Shown here: positions 8,633 to 16,497 of the stretch, piece by piece | Layout of the letters: the number at the start of each line of letters is the position of its first letter | How positions within the stretch are numbered: the first letter of the stretch is position 1 | DNA from: Cellvibrionales bacterium UBA1963 | GTDB taxonomy: Bacteria > Pseudomonadota > Gammaproteobacteria > Pseudomonadales > UBA7434 | Length of the DNA stretch: 19,553 nucleotides | Assembly: GCA_002336035.1 (NCBI GenBank) | Contig: DDED01000153.1 | Span: 16,833-36,385 of the forward strand | Direction: 5' to 3' | Position numbers and translations under genes: made by a program | The notes under the pieces: model-generated | Told to the model about the DNA's origin: nothing | The model's database searches: none | The model's input: the letters and a program-made list of their open reading frames with translations, nothing else

Positions 8633-9443
8633 TCCACAAACTGAATCTAAAAAGATTGCTCCGATAATTCGACCCATCTGGCCAGCACCCGATCACATTT
8701 ATGCAGGCGTCACAACGCGCTTTAACACAGAAACAGACAAACTTTATCAACAAGGCAATATTGCCCATCATGTTGGGGATGATCAGCAATATGTCGATCA
8801 AAATCGTAAAATACTCACGGAAAATGAAGAATTAGTCAGCGGCGCCACGTTAAATTGGCAATGGCTGGACCAACATCATGGCAATCACTGCGTTGAGATT
8901 GATCGCGCAAAAACGAATCCGTTAGCAGCCGATGCAGTTATAACCTCATCGCCCATGACCAGTTGCGTAGTCATGAGCGCAGATTGCCTGCCTATTTTAT
9001 TGACAGATGCTGAAGGTCGACAGGTCGCAGCAATGCATGCAGGTTGGCGAGGCTTAGCCAATGGTATTGTTAGCAACACACTCGCATTGTTTCGCCAAGC
9101 ACTGATAACAAAAGGATTTCCACTAAGCCCAATCTATGCATGGTTAGGGCCGGCAATTGGGCCCGATCATTTTGAAGTTGGCAGCGACGTCAAACAAGCG
9201 TTTTGTCAAAAAAAACATCATGTGGATCTCAATTACCAACAAGCATTTACACCCATCAATGATTCGAAATACTTGGCCGACCTTTATCAATTAGCCACCT
9301 TAGAGCTCCATTACTGTGGCATTCATCACGTTTATGGCGGTGGATTTTGCACTTATTGCGAAACCGAGCGTTTTTTTTCGTATCGTCGGTCACACCCTAC
9401 TGGTCGAATGGCTAGTTACATCTATCGCACAAACAGAATTTAG
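8622..9443 (+). CDS. pgeF: PgeF (YfiH), peptidoglycan editing factor / multicopper-oxidase-like DUF152 protein
   Basis: Laccase-domain family protein reported in E. coli to keep wrong residues such as L-Ser out of peptidoglycan precursors; homologues also show polyphenol oxidase or purine-nucleoside activity. With the ATG at 8622 it has 273 residues. The metal triad matches E. coli His71/Cys107/His124 in spacing: His86 (DQHHG), Cys122 (SADCLPILLTD) and His139 (AAMHAGWRGL). The C-terminal signatures AWLGPAIGPDHFEVG and CTYCETERFFSYRR are intact. A GTG at 8601 would add seven residues, but ATG 8622 gives the more usual short overlap with rluD and is preferred. It overlaps rluD by 11 nt and is probably co-translated. 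Confidence 0.94.
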   Translation: MTNNPQTESKKIAPIIRPIWPAPDHIYAGVTTRFNTETDKLYQQGNIAHHVGDDQQYVDQNRKILTENEELVSGATLNWQWLDQHHGNHCVEIDRAKTNPLAADAVITSSPMTSCVVMSADCLPILLTDAEGRQVAAMHAGWRGLANGIVSNTLALFRQALITKGFPLSPIYAWLGPAIGPDHFEVGSDVKQAFCQKKHHVDLNYQQAFTPINDSKYLADLYQLATLELHYCGIHHVYGGGFCTYCETERFFSYRRSHPTGRMASYIYRTNRI

Positions 9444-9581
9444 CAATAGCACAAAACACTTAAGTTTATGCATTGAAAAAATCATACATTTCTGTCTCAA
9501 TTTACATATTCGAGAATAGTAAAAACCTTTAGAATAGATTAATACGAAGTTCGATATTTACCAATCTGACAGAGGTCAAAG

Positions 9582-10508
9582 ATGAGCTGGCAATGCACCC
9601 TAACGAATGCAGTAATGCGTCTAAGCAAATGGTATATGCACGGCAAAGACTTTGCCGCTGGTAAGGCCGCCATGATAGGCATGGCTGACAAGCCCTCCGA
9701 AAGCGCCAGCCACCCTGACGGAGCAGTGGTCGAAGCTATTCAACTAGCGGGCGTAAATTGCGAATGGGTTGATGATATCTCTCTACACGAAAACGAGAAA
9801 CAAAAAGTGATTCTGTACTTTCATGGCGGAGGATTCTTTGCTGGTTCACCGGCCACGCATCGAGATGCCGCACATCGGCTTTCAATATCAGCAAGAATGC
9901 GGACATTAATCGTAGATTATAGCCTGACTCCAGAACATATTTTCCCAGTGGCTATCGATCAAGCTGCTAGCGTTTATCAACACTTATTATCAACGGGAAT
10001 AAGGGCCAGCAACATTGCGTTTGGCGGAGACTCTGCCGGAGGTAATATGACACTAGCCGTGATGAAGAGATTGCAGCTTAGAGGCATCGAACTGCCCTTT
10101 GCTGGGTTTTGCATTTCACCGTGGGCAGATTTAACCCACAGTGGCCAATCATGGCAACAAAACCGTTATAAGGAAGCGATGATTCCACATTCATTATTAG
10201 AAAATGCAGCTCAAGTTTATGCTGGGAATGAGGCATTGGACAACCCATTAATTTCACCCGTATTCGCTGATTTGCACGGCTTCCCTCCCCTTTATGTGAT
10301 TGCTGGTGGCACAGAAATATTACTGGATGATGCCAATCGAATTGAACAACAAGCGCAACGCTATGGGGTCAGGGTAGAGAAAAAGATTTGGCCTAAAGCA
10401 CCCCATGCATTCACCACGATGGCGAGTTTCTTACCTGAGGGCAGAGAGGCCATTGGAGATATCGGTAATTTCTTAATAGCAACCCATAAGCAGGAATCAA
10501 AAACATAG
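9582..10508 (+). CDS. Alpha/beta hydrolase, hormone-sensitive-lipase family esterase
   Basis: Probable carboxylesterase/lipase of the bacterial HSL (family IV) type; the substrate cannot be inferred. The 308 residues contain the oxyanion-hole HGGG (81-84), the nucleophile elbow GDSAGG (149-154, Ser151), a family-typical YSLTPEHIFP stretch (113-122), and the catalytic His275 in PHAF. The acid is not certain: the usual DPLxD is replaced by EILLDD (245-250), so Glu245 or Asp249/250 may serve. No signal peptide or lipobox is visible, so it is likely cytoplasmic. An AGAGG about 8 nt before the ATG supports this start. It is a single gene between pgeF (138-bp gap) and nadE (172-bp gap), with no partner that hints at a pathway. 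Confidence 0.88.
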   Translation: MSWQCTLTNAVMRLSKWYMHGKDFAAGKAAMIGMADKPSESASHPDGAVVEAIQLAGVNCEWVDDISLHENEKQKVILYFHGGGFFAGSPATHRDAAHRLSISARMRTLIVDYSLTPEHIFPVAIDQAASVYQHLLSTGIRASNIAFGGDSAGGNMTLAVMKRLQLRGIELPFAGFCISPWADLTHSGQSWQQNRYKEAMIPHSLLENAAQVYAGNEALDNPLISPVFADLHGFPPLYVIAGGTEILLDDANRIEQQAQRYGVRVEKKIWPKAPHAFTTMASFLPEGREAIGDIGNFLIATHKQESKT

Positions 10509-10680
10509 CCACTGATAAACTCAAGACTGGAGTGAATAAAAAAACTATATTGGCTTTGAATTGAAGGTGACGAAAATACCGATTGTTTGTTAACATTAAA
10601 CATCTGACTCGCTCAGTATTGATCTTTTTAGGCCATTATGGCGTATCTATTGACAATAACCCTCAGAGAACCGCTCTTTT

Positions 10681-11517
10681 ATGATGACTAAAACTGAAAT
10701 AATTTCTGCCATGAAGGTTCTACCAACCATTGATCCTGCTAAAGAGATAACCAACCGAGTTAATTTCATTAAACGACAACTGACTCGCACCGGCCTTAAT
10801 AATTTAGTTTTAGGCATAAGCGGTGGCATCGATTCAACAACCTGCGCTCGATTAGCACAACTTGCTGTAAACGCCCTAAACGAGGAAAACGGCAAGCAAA
10901 GCTTCCAATTTATCGCGGTTCGTTTACCTTTTGATACACAAAAAGATGAGGCCGACGCGCAGCTAGCACTGAACTTTATCGAACCTTCACAGCGCCTTGT
11001 GGTTAACATTAAACCTGGCGCCAATGGTATTCATGAAGAAGTGATTCACGCATTTAATGTTGCCGACGTGCCACTTCCAGATGAAGCTGGCCAAGATTTT
11101 TCTAAGGGGAATGTCAAGGCGCGGACTCGCATGGCTTGTCAATACGATATAGCCGCTTTAGTGAATGGCCTAGTGCTCGGCACTGACCACTCGGCTGAAA
11201 ACATTACAGGATTTTACACTAAATGGGGGGACGGAGCCTGCGATTTAGTTCCCTTATTTGGTCTGAGTAAGCGACAAGTCCGGCAATTAGCGAGTCATAT
11301 GGGCGCACCCGAAACACTTATTAAAAAAGCACCAACAGCGGATTTAGAATGCCTAGCGCCTCAAAAAGAAGACGAGAAGGTACTCGGCCTCAGCTACGAT
11401 CAAATTGATGACTTTCTCGAAGGAAAGTCACAGGACTCAGGCGCAGACGAAAAACTCGTGGCCATCTTTAATCGCACCCAGCACAAGCGTGAGCCAATAC
11501 CAAGCATTTATGATTAG
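10681..11517 (+). CDS. nadE: NH3-dependent NAD+ synthetase
   Basis: Last step of NAD synthesis: adenylates nicotinic acid adenine dinucleotide and amidates it with ammonia. The 278 residues match the short single-domain form (E. coli: 275), with no glutaminase domain. The PP-loop ATP motif SGGIDS is at 47-52; GTDHSAENITGFYTKWGDG and KKAPTADLE are the conserved catalytic and NaAD-binding stretches; DDFLEGK and the C-terminal HKREPIP follow. Two tandem ATG codons start the frame and an AGAGA lies about 11 nt before the first. It appears monocistronic; a perfect TTGACA occurs at 10650-10655 but without a matching -10 box, so the promoter is unresolved. Confidence 0.96.
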   Translation: MMTKTEIISAMKVLPTIDPAKEITNRVNFIKRQLTRTGLNNLVLGISGGIDSTTCARLAQLAVNALNEENGKQSFQFIAVRLPFDTQKDEADAQLALNFIEPSQRLVVNIKPGANGIHEEVIHAFNVADVPLPDEAGQDFSKGNVKARTRMACQYDIAALVNGLVLGTDHSAENITGFYTKWGDGACDLVPLFGLSKRQVRQLASHMGAPETLIKKAPTADLECLAPQKEDEKVLGLSYDQIDDFLEGKSQDSGADEKLVAIFNRTQHKREPIPSIYD

Positions 11518-11562
11518 TCGTTTAAAGGGCTTCTCGACAAAAAATAATATACATTTTACATC

Positions 11563-11614
11563 TGTGACAATTACTTAGTCACACAGCTGATACGATGAGT
11601 GTTTATATCACTCA
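11563..11614 (+). repeat. Two tandem inverted repeats upstream of fimT
   Basis: First dyad: TGTGAC (11563-11568) / GTCACA (11578-11583), 9-nt loop. Second dyad: TGAGTG (11596-11601) / CACTCA (11609-11614), 7-nt loop. Neither is followed by a T run, so they do not look like terminators of nadE, although they lie between it and fimT. They may be 5'-leader hairpins or operators of fimT. The first resembles CRP half-sites, but the spacing is wrong for CRP. Confidence 0.45.
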
Positions 11615-11641
11615 CTGGCCATCAACTGTTTATGCGTGACA

Positions 11642-12226
11642 ATGTCAGGAATAATTAATCGATCGTCTCACACGAAACCTCGGTTATCGGGCTTGACACT
11701 GATAGAAATGCTAATCGTATTATTGTTAGTTCTTTTACTCGGTCACTTTAGCACTCAAGCATTAGGTCCGATAGTTGCCCGCCAAAAAGCACACTCTCTG
11801 CTAGAAATACTTCAAACTAGCCTCGCTTTTGCCAGAGAAACCGCTGTTCATAGTGTTAACATTATCACCGTTTGCCCACTAAAAAAATTGCAGTGTGGCG
11901 AAGATTGGGCGCATGGGCTATTGATTTTTATCGACGTCAACAATAACCGAAGAGTCGATAAAAACGAAACAGCATTAAAAAGAATCGACTTTAATCAACA
12001 TTCGTTTACGTTGACCTGGAACGCATCTGGTGGAAAAAATTATTTGCGATATTCGCCTTCAGGCAATGCTAAGGAGTTTGGTCGGTTTAATCTTTGCGAT
12101 AAAAAAAATAACGCAGCGATCAATCAAGCGTTAGTTGTTAGCCGAATGGGGAAAACGCGCCGCTACCGCGATAAAAATGGCGATGGGACTGTTGAAGATC
12201 GCAACGGGCGAAAACCCGACTGCTAG
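11642..12226 (+). CDS. fimT: FimT-type minor pilin (GspH/FimT family), putative DNA-uptake pilin
   Basis: Type IV pilin-like protein of 194 residues. It has a 17-residue leader ending SG, cleavage before Leu18, LTLIE with Glu at mature position 5, and one hydrophobic helix (18-38). The GspH/FimT signatures are a Cys79-Cys85 pair in CPLKKLQCGEDW, FIDVNNNRRVDKNE, YSPSGNAKEFGRFNLC and a terminal Cys194. Two acidic 12-residue loops resemble EF-hands (98-109 and 177-188, DKNGDGTVED). FimT proteins that bind DNA in natural transformation carry a C-terminal GRxR; here GKTR (170-173) sits at the corresponding place, followed by RRYR. The start is uncertain: GTG at 11636 is in frame and no clear ribosome-binding site precedes either codon. 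It is convergent with pilE, sharing a CTAG, unlike Pseudomonas, where fimT heads the operon. Confidence 0.85.
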   Translation: MSGIINRSSHTKPRLSGLTLIEMLIVLLLVLLLGHFSTQALGPIVARQKAHSLLEILQTSLAFARETAVHSVNIITVCPLKKLQCGEDWAHGLLIFIDVNNNRRVDKNETALKRIDFNQHSFTLTWNASGGKNYLRYSPSGNAKEFGRFNLCDKKNNAAINQALVVSRMGKTRRYRDKNGDGTVEDRNGRKPDC

Positions 12227-12615
12227 CGCCAACAGCTTAATGCCTCATCGCCACTCGCCGTGCGAGCACCAGCATGATTTAAGCTTAATACTGCACAGCC
12301 ATCACTAAGCTGTGAACTGACAGGCGTTGCCTGTAACAGAAACGTCGAGTCAGCTAATACCGCTGTAATATCATAGTAATGATGGTCCGTTTGCCTGGGT
12401 GATTGAGACGGTAAGGCCTCACGAGGAAAATTACTGTAACTATAATTTTTAGCATAATGAGTTTCAAGCAACTGACTAACTTGAACAAGAATTGTCATGG
12501 CCTCTAGCCTTCTCACTTTTATCAGATGGTTCTGATAATTAGGCATGGCAATAGCACTTAATGTCGCTATTATTGCTATTACAATCATTAATTCAATTAA
12601 GGTAAATCCACGCAT
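12223..12615 (-). CDS. pilE: PilE-type minor pilin
   Basis: Type IV pilin of 130 residues. MRG^FTLIELMIVIAIIATLSAIAMPNYQ is a textbook pilin N-terminus, with Gly-Phe cleavage after only three residues and Glu5 in the mature protein. An in-frame stop five codons before the ATG and the absence of another start between them confirm the very short leader. The C-terminus holds the Cys107-Cys128 disulfide loop with DGCAVLSLNHAGART, as in Pseudomonas PilE. Expected to join the priming/tip complex with FimU and PilV-W-X and to link it to the major pilin. It is the last gene of the operon, 32 bp after pilY2, with a GAG about 8 nt upstream of the ATG. Its TAG overlaps the opposite-strand fimT stop. Confidence 0.92.
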   Translation of the reverse strand: MRGFTLIELMIVIAIIATLSAIAMPNYQNHLIKVRRLEAMTILVQVSQLLETHYAKNYSYSNFPREALPSQSPRQTDHHYYDITAVLADSTFLLQATPVSSQLSDGCAVLSLNHAGARTASGDEALSCWR

Positions 12616-12647
12616 AATATACTCAGACTATTGACTAACAAAACACT

Positions 12648-12938
12648 CTATTCCAAGACGTTTAATTGATAAATTATTCTCTGCTCCGTATCACCAAAAA
12701 TCAGTACATTATCATTTAATAATAACTCTCTGATATCGCCGATCGAACCGTCTGACAAATAAATAATACTTTTTTTAGACAGATATAAAACCTGTTCTGA
12801 TGATTTTTTGGAGCGCACCACAATAGTTGAATACTTCGCATCTAACCCAGTAACCTGTGCAACAAATTCATCTTCATAAGCATGCATATGACCACTAACA
12901 AATAAGATCGCTATTAATAAAAAAAAATATCTATGCAT
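12648..12938 (-). CDS. pilY2: PilY2-like periplasmic pilus biogenesis protein
   Basis: Small secreted protein of 96 residues with a clear signal peptide (hydrophobic 4-15, likely cleavage after Ala20 in GHMHA|YED). The mature part of about 76 residues is beta-rich (VAQVTGLDAKYSTIVVR, QVLYLSKKSIIYL) with no Cys. The sequence pattern is compatible with PilY2, but the assignment rests mainly on its place between pilY1 and pilE, exactly where Pseudomonas has pilY2 (115 residues there). The molecular role of PilY2 is poorly known; it is linked to pilus assembly. A GAGG about 9 nt before the ATG is a good ribosome-binding site, and the gap to pilY1 is 37 bp. Confidence 0.78.
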   Translation of the reverse strand: MHRYFFLLIAILFVSGHMHAYEDEFVAQVTGLDAKYSTIVVRSKKSSEQVLYLSKKSIIYLSDGSIGDIRELLLNDNVLIFGDTEQRIIYQLNVLE

Positions 12939-12975
12939 TGCCGTGCCTCACAGTTAAAAACAGTTGCAAGTTGAT

Positions 12976-15900
12976 TTATTTAATTTGCAGCCAACTGACT
13001 CGACCTGAACGATCAGGGCTTTCTATCATCATGCATCGGCCCGCCACGTTAACGCAGCGCTTTTGGCCATCAGCACTACTAAGAATAATTAATTCTGGTA
13101 TAGGATCATCATTTATGTCACTCACCGAATCTAGTCTGCCGGCAACCACAAGATTCCCTTCAACATTATCGTTTTGGTCAACCAGTCCATCGGCGTTAAA
13201 ATCAATAGTTGGCGCTTTGACAAGACCGCCATTGTTACGATTGAGTGAATAAGTGAATGTTTCACCACCAGAGTTACAGCGATCACTGGAAGGAACAATA
13301 CTATTGAAAACCAGTTGAGAGCCGATCAACAAAGGACGACCCACCACGCGCTCTGCAACACCATTAATAGCACTCAACGGTAAACGCCATCCTTTATCCT
13401 GCTGCCAATCAATTCGATGATTACTTATGGTACGACCAGTCTTTTCAGCGCTATCGATGGTCTGGCTAATTAACTGGGACGAGTGGACACAGGCAGTAGC
13501 TGAAAGGCAACTGTCATTATCAGCAATAGCGTAGAAATATTCTGTGGCACTGTCACTGAGGTCTGATGGCTGCAGATATTCACCGGTGCCGAAATACACA
13601 ACACGGCCGTTAAGATTAGCTGGATGATTGCCTACGGTAATTGCTCCTGTAATTGGGCGAGAACCTTCAGTGCTAAACAACTTACTATAAATCCAATCAG
13701 TGCTATTGACACTTGTTAAGTCAAAGCGCCACACATTACCTTTTAAATCACCAGCATAAACCACATCAATATTAAAATCGTTGTTCGTCGATACCGCGAT
13801 CGGAGAGGATAAGCCGTTATCGCCCGCAGTATCAACAGTTATTTTTTTGATGATAGAGCCATCACTAATGTCCAATACATAGAGCACGGCTTTTTGTTCA
13901 GCAGAATTATAGCCATTTGCCACAATAGCAACCCAACGACCTGAATTAAGTCTTACGATCTGTGCTTTGCCGTAACTAAAACCCATATCATTATCAGCTT
14001 CATCGGTGAATTCCCAGCGTACGACTTTATTGGCTGAGGCATTTGGATCAGTGATATCTAAGGAAAAATAGCCCTTGCCGCCACTTCGGAAACCGCCAAC
14101 TAGAACTGAATGCCAATCATTGTCATAAAATACATCCATACTGCTTAAAGGACCGTCAACAAATGCCACAGACGAAAAATTTTCATCCATTAAATTAGGG
14201 AGAGAAGCCATGAGTTGATTTGGAATATACGAAAACACCTCGTTACCACCCTTACTATCCGCTTGATAGGCATGCAACATACCGTCATTAGCTCCCACGT
14301 ATATCATCGACTGACGATCGCTTATTGACGCCAAAAAATCAGAGTAAGGTTTAGCCTCAAGATCGTCCGATAATGAAAACTGCCTAAAACCATTGTCATC
14401 TTTACCATTACCAACATATATTGGCGATGAGTGCATAATGGGACCTAAACGAGTATCGGTTGCATTTTTTGACGAACCGACGCGACTTCGAAAAAAACCG
14501 CCTCTGTCTATTTCATTACCGCCATCACCGCGTATATAGTCAAGCCTTAATTGCCCCATACCATCGCCATTATTCAGTAAACTCTTCTGCTGCGTATTGA
14601 GTGATGCCCATCGAAAGTTAATGCCCGGTGCTTGGTTTGAATTCACCGATGAATCAAAGCTGAAAATAGCTCGTGACTCGCTCGGCAAACTCAATTCCGT
14701 ATTTCGCTCAGCCGCATCCCATACCAGATTACACAATGAACCAAACGGTTTAGCGTTACAATTATCAGCCTCTAATACTTTTTTTGAATCAAAATCATTG
14801 CCATTAGACACTTCAAAGGCTTGCAAACGACCAATCCATTTATCGGCATCAAATAGCGACAAATACACTAAGTTACCAGAAGATATACGCCCACTTTTCG
14901 CCACGACTGTAGACGCAGTTGACTCCCTGCTGGCGATTCGCTCAGTGATGGTTTTCAAGGCAACGACCAGTTCGTTAGCGTCCGTTGCATTATAGAAACC
15001 GCCACGGCCATTAATGCCAGCATGATAAATGTCATCAGCAATACCTTTACCAGTACCAATGTCAGGCCAACCTAGCTGCGTACTTCCATCATTTGAGACA
15101 TAAGCCTCACCGTCAATAAGATTGCGCATCACACTCTGCGTGGTCGGCACCGTACCTGACAATCCAAATGAGACCAAATAACTTACCATGTGCTGCCAGT
15201 TCGCAGGATCATTATTGGGCTGCCAGTATTGCTGGTCAGTGGCCTGACCGTATATTTCTTCAGAAAAAAAAGGCTGGATATTATTACTCAGTGTTGGGGC
15301 TAAGTCTGTTGCCCAGTAATGCCACATAATATCAGCCAAAGAGTAACGAGAATTCGCATTGCCATAAATCTTTTGGTACTGCATGCGGCTATCATATATT
15401 TTACCGTCGGGCAGCACTCTGCCATTGTCAGAGTCGTGAAAAAACTGATCGGGTAATGCAAATGATCCATTATAAAAACCATCAGTGAGCATGATATGTG
15501 TATTTAAGCGACAAGCTATAACATCTGATGAACCACTGGATGGTTGGTCACGATAAGCATTAACTTGGCTATAATAATCCCCTGCCCTAACACTGGCTGA
15601 TCTTAATGGAGTCCCGCCACTAGTGGGAATTTCTTTTAACCATTGATAGAAATTATTCCTTTCGGACGGATCTAACGTTGACAGATCATTAACGGCAGTT
15701 CCCGAAGAAACAGCACGGTCAGTATTGAGTCCCTGTCGACCAATTCTAATAGAACTATTGACAGCTTCAGGAGTGAAGGCACGCATAAGAGCCGTTTTGC
15801 CAACATCACCACGGATCGCATAAAACTGGTACCAGTTAGCAAAGTTTGTTCTTTCATCTAGGTATGTTCGACCATAATCGTTAGTTGAACCTGTTAAGGA

Positions 15901-16497
15901 ATAATCAGCTTGATCAATCACTATTTTTTTATAACAGTTAACGTCTGTTAGTTGTTGGTCTATTGAAGAATGACAACCGGTTAGGCTCTTATCGAGCTGG
16001 TAATAATAAGCAGCCTGTGGCTGGCAAGGCCCATTATTGTAGGTGCTGCATCCGTATATTGACTCTTCAGACCCGAGTAAATCGGGCGTACTGTCTTGAT
16101 AATAATGATCATAAATTGCAGTAAATTCTGTCTCCAAATCAACATTTTGTTGGTACTGAGGCTCATAAAAATAACCCCTAATTGCAGATCCATAACTGGC
16201 CGACGCTACTAGCTGACCATCCGCATTATTGGGCGGTTGATAAGTAATAAGCGGATCATAATAAATCTTATTAAAACTCGCTGATCGATAGTAAATCTGC
16301 CGCCAGCTTGAAGCCACTTTATCAGGCATAAAACCCCATGCCATACTTCCTGAGTCGTCCATAGAGACAATTACATTTGCGGGAACGGCCGTTGAAACAA
16401 ATAGTGGCAGATCGCTTAACTCCAACGCAAATAATTTTGCATCGAGTAAAATAAATACCATAAAAAGTAAAAACTTTCTCATCAGCAGACTATTCAT
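12976..16497 (-). CDS. pilY1: PilY1, type IV pilus tip adhesin / mechanosensor
   Basis: Large pilus-tip protein needed for pilus extension, adhesion and, in Pseudomonas, surface sensing. The ATG at 16495-16497 gives 1173 residues; the TTG one codon upstream is less likely. A signal peptide covers about 1-24 (cleavage near LFA|LEL). A von Willebrand A-like region follows with an intact MIDAS: DxSxS at Asp47-Ser49-Ser51, a Thr in PTSGGTP (291-297) and Asp339 in MLTDG. The C-terminal half is the PilC/PilY1 beta-propeller (SPIYVGNGK, MIYVGANDGMLHAYQA, FVDGPLSSMDVFY). An EF-hand-like loop, DFNADGLVDQND, lies at 1099-1110 and matches the calcium loop described for P. aeruginosa PilY1. RGD occurs at 229-231 and 656-658. 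Several Cys pairs are present (150, 158, 175, 188). The ATG overlaps the pilX TGA by one base. Confidence 0.95.
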   Translation of the reverse strand: MNSLLMRKFLLFMVFILLDAKLFALELSDLPLFVSTAVPANVIVSMDDSGSMAWGFMPDKVASSWRQIYYRSASFNKIYYDPLITYQPPNNADGQLVASASYGSAIRGYFYEPQYQQNVDLETEFTAIYDHYYQDSTPDLLGSEESIYGCSTYNNGPCQPQAAYYYQLDKSLTGCHSSIDQQLTDVNCYKKIVIDQADYSLTGSTNDYGRTYLDERTNFANWYQFYAIRGDVGKTALMRAFTPEAVNSSIRIGRQGLNTDRAVSSGTAVNDLSTLDPSERNNFYQWLKEIPTSGGTPLRSASVRAGDYYSQVNAYRDQPSSGSSDVIACRLNTHIMLTDGFYNGSFALPDQFFHDSDNGRVLPDGKIYDSRMQYQKIYGNANSRYSLADIMWHYWATDLAPTLSNNIQPFFSEEIYGQATDQQYWQPNNDPANWQHMVSYLVSFGLSGTVPTTQSVMRNLIDGEAYVSNDGSTQLGWPDIGTGKGIADDIYHAGINGRGGFYNATDANELVVALKTITERIASRESTASTVVAKSGRISSGNLVYLSLFDADKWIGRLQAFEVSNGNDFDSKKVLEADNCNAKPFGSLCNLVWDAAERNTELSLPSESRAIFSFDSSVNSNQAPGINFRWASLNTQQKSLLNNGDGMGQLRLDYIRGDGGNEIDRGGFFRSRVGSSKNATDTRLGPIMHSSPIYVGNGKDDNGFRQFSLSDDLEAKPYSDFLASISDRQSMIYVGANDGMLHAYQADSKGGNEVFSYIPNQLMASLPNLMDENFSSVAFVDGPLSSMDVFYDNDWHSVLVGGFRSGGKGYFSLDITDPNASANKVVRWEFTDEADNDMGFSYGKAQIVRLNSGRWVAIVANGYNSAEQKAVLYVLDISDGSIIKKITVDTAGDNGLSSPIAVSTNNDFNIDVVYAGDLKGNVWRFDLTSVNSTDWIYSKLFSTEGSRPITGAITVGNHPANLNGRVVYFGTGEYLQPSDLSDSATEYFYAIADNDSCLSATACVHSSQLISQTIDSAEKTGRTISNHRIDWQQDKGWRLPLSAINGVAERVVGRPLLIGSQLVFNSIVPSSDRCNSGGETFTYSLNRNNGGLVKAPTIDFNADGLVDQNDNVEGNLVVAGRLDSVSDINDDPIPELIILSSADGQKRCVNVAGRCMMIESPDRSGRVSWLQIK

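Noticed and set aside
8451..8801. 116-codon minus-strand open frame across the rluD-pgeF junction
   Set aside because: It is antisense to two well-recognised genes, has no family features and no ribosome-binding site; a shadow frame.
10650..10655. Perfect TTGACA before nadE as a sigma70 promoter
   Set aside because: No acceptable -10 box occurs at 16-18 nt spacing, and only about 25 nt remain before the ATG.
10647..11024. 125-codon minus-strand open frame within nadE
   Set aside because: It lies opposite the conserved PP-loop region of nadE; composition reflects the opposite strand.
11563..11583. CRP-like site TGTGA...TCACA before fimT
   Set aside because: The half-sites are 11 nt apart instead of 6, so the geometry does not fit CRP.
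14597..14995. 132-codon plus-strand open frame inside pilY1
   Set aside because: It is antisense to conserved PilY1 sequence and has no recognisable motif.
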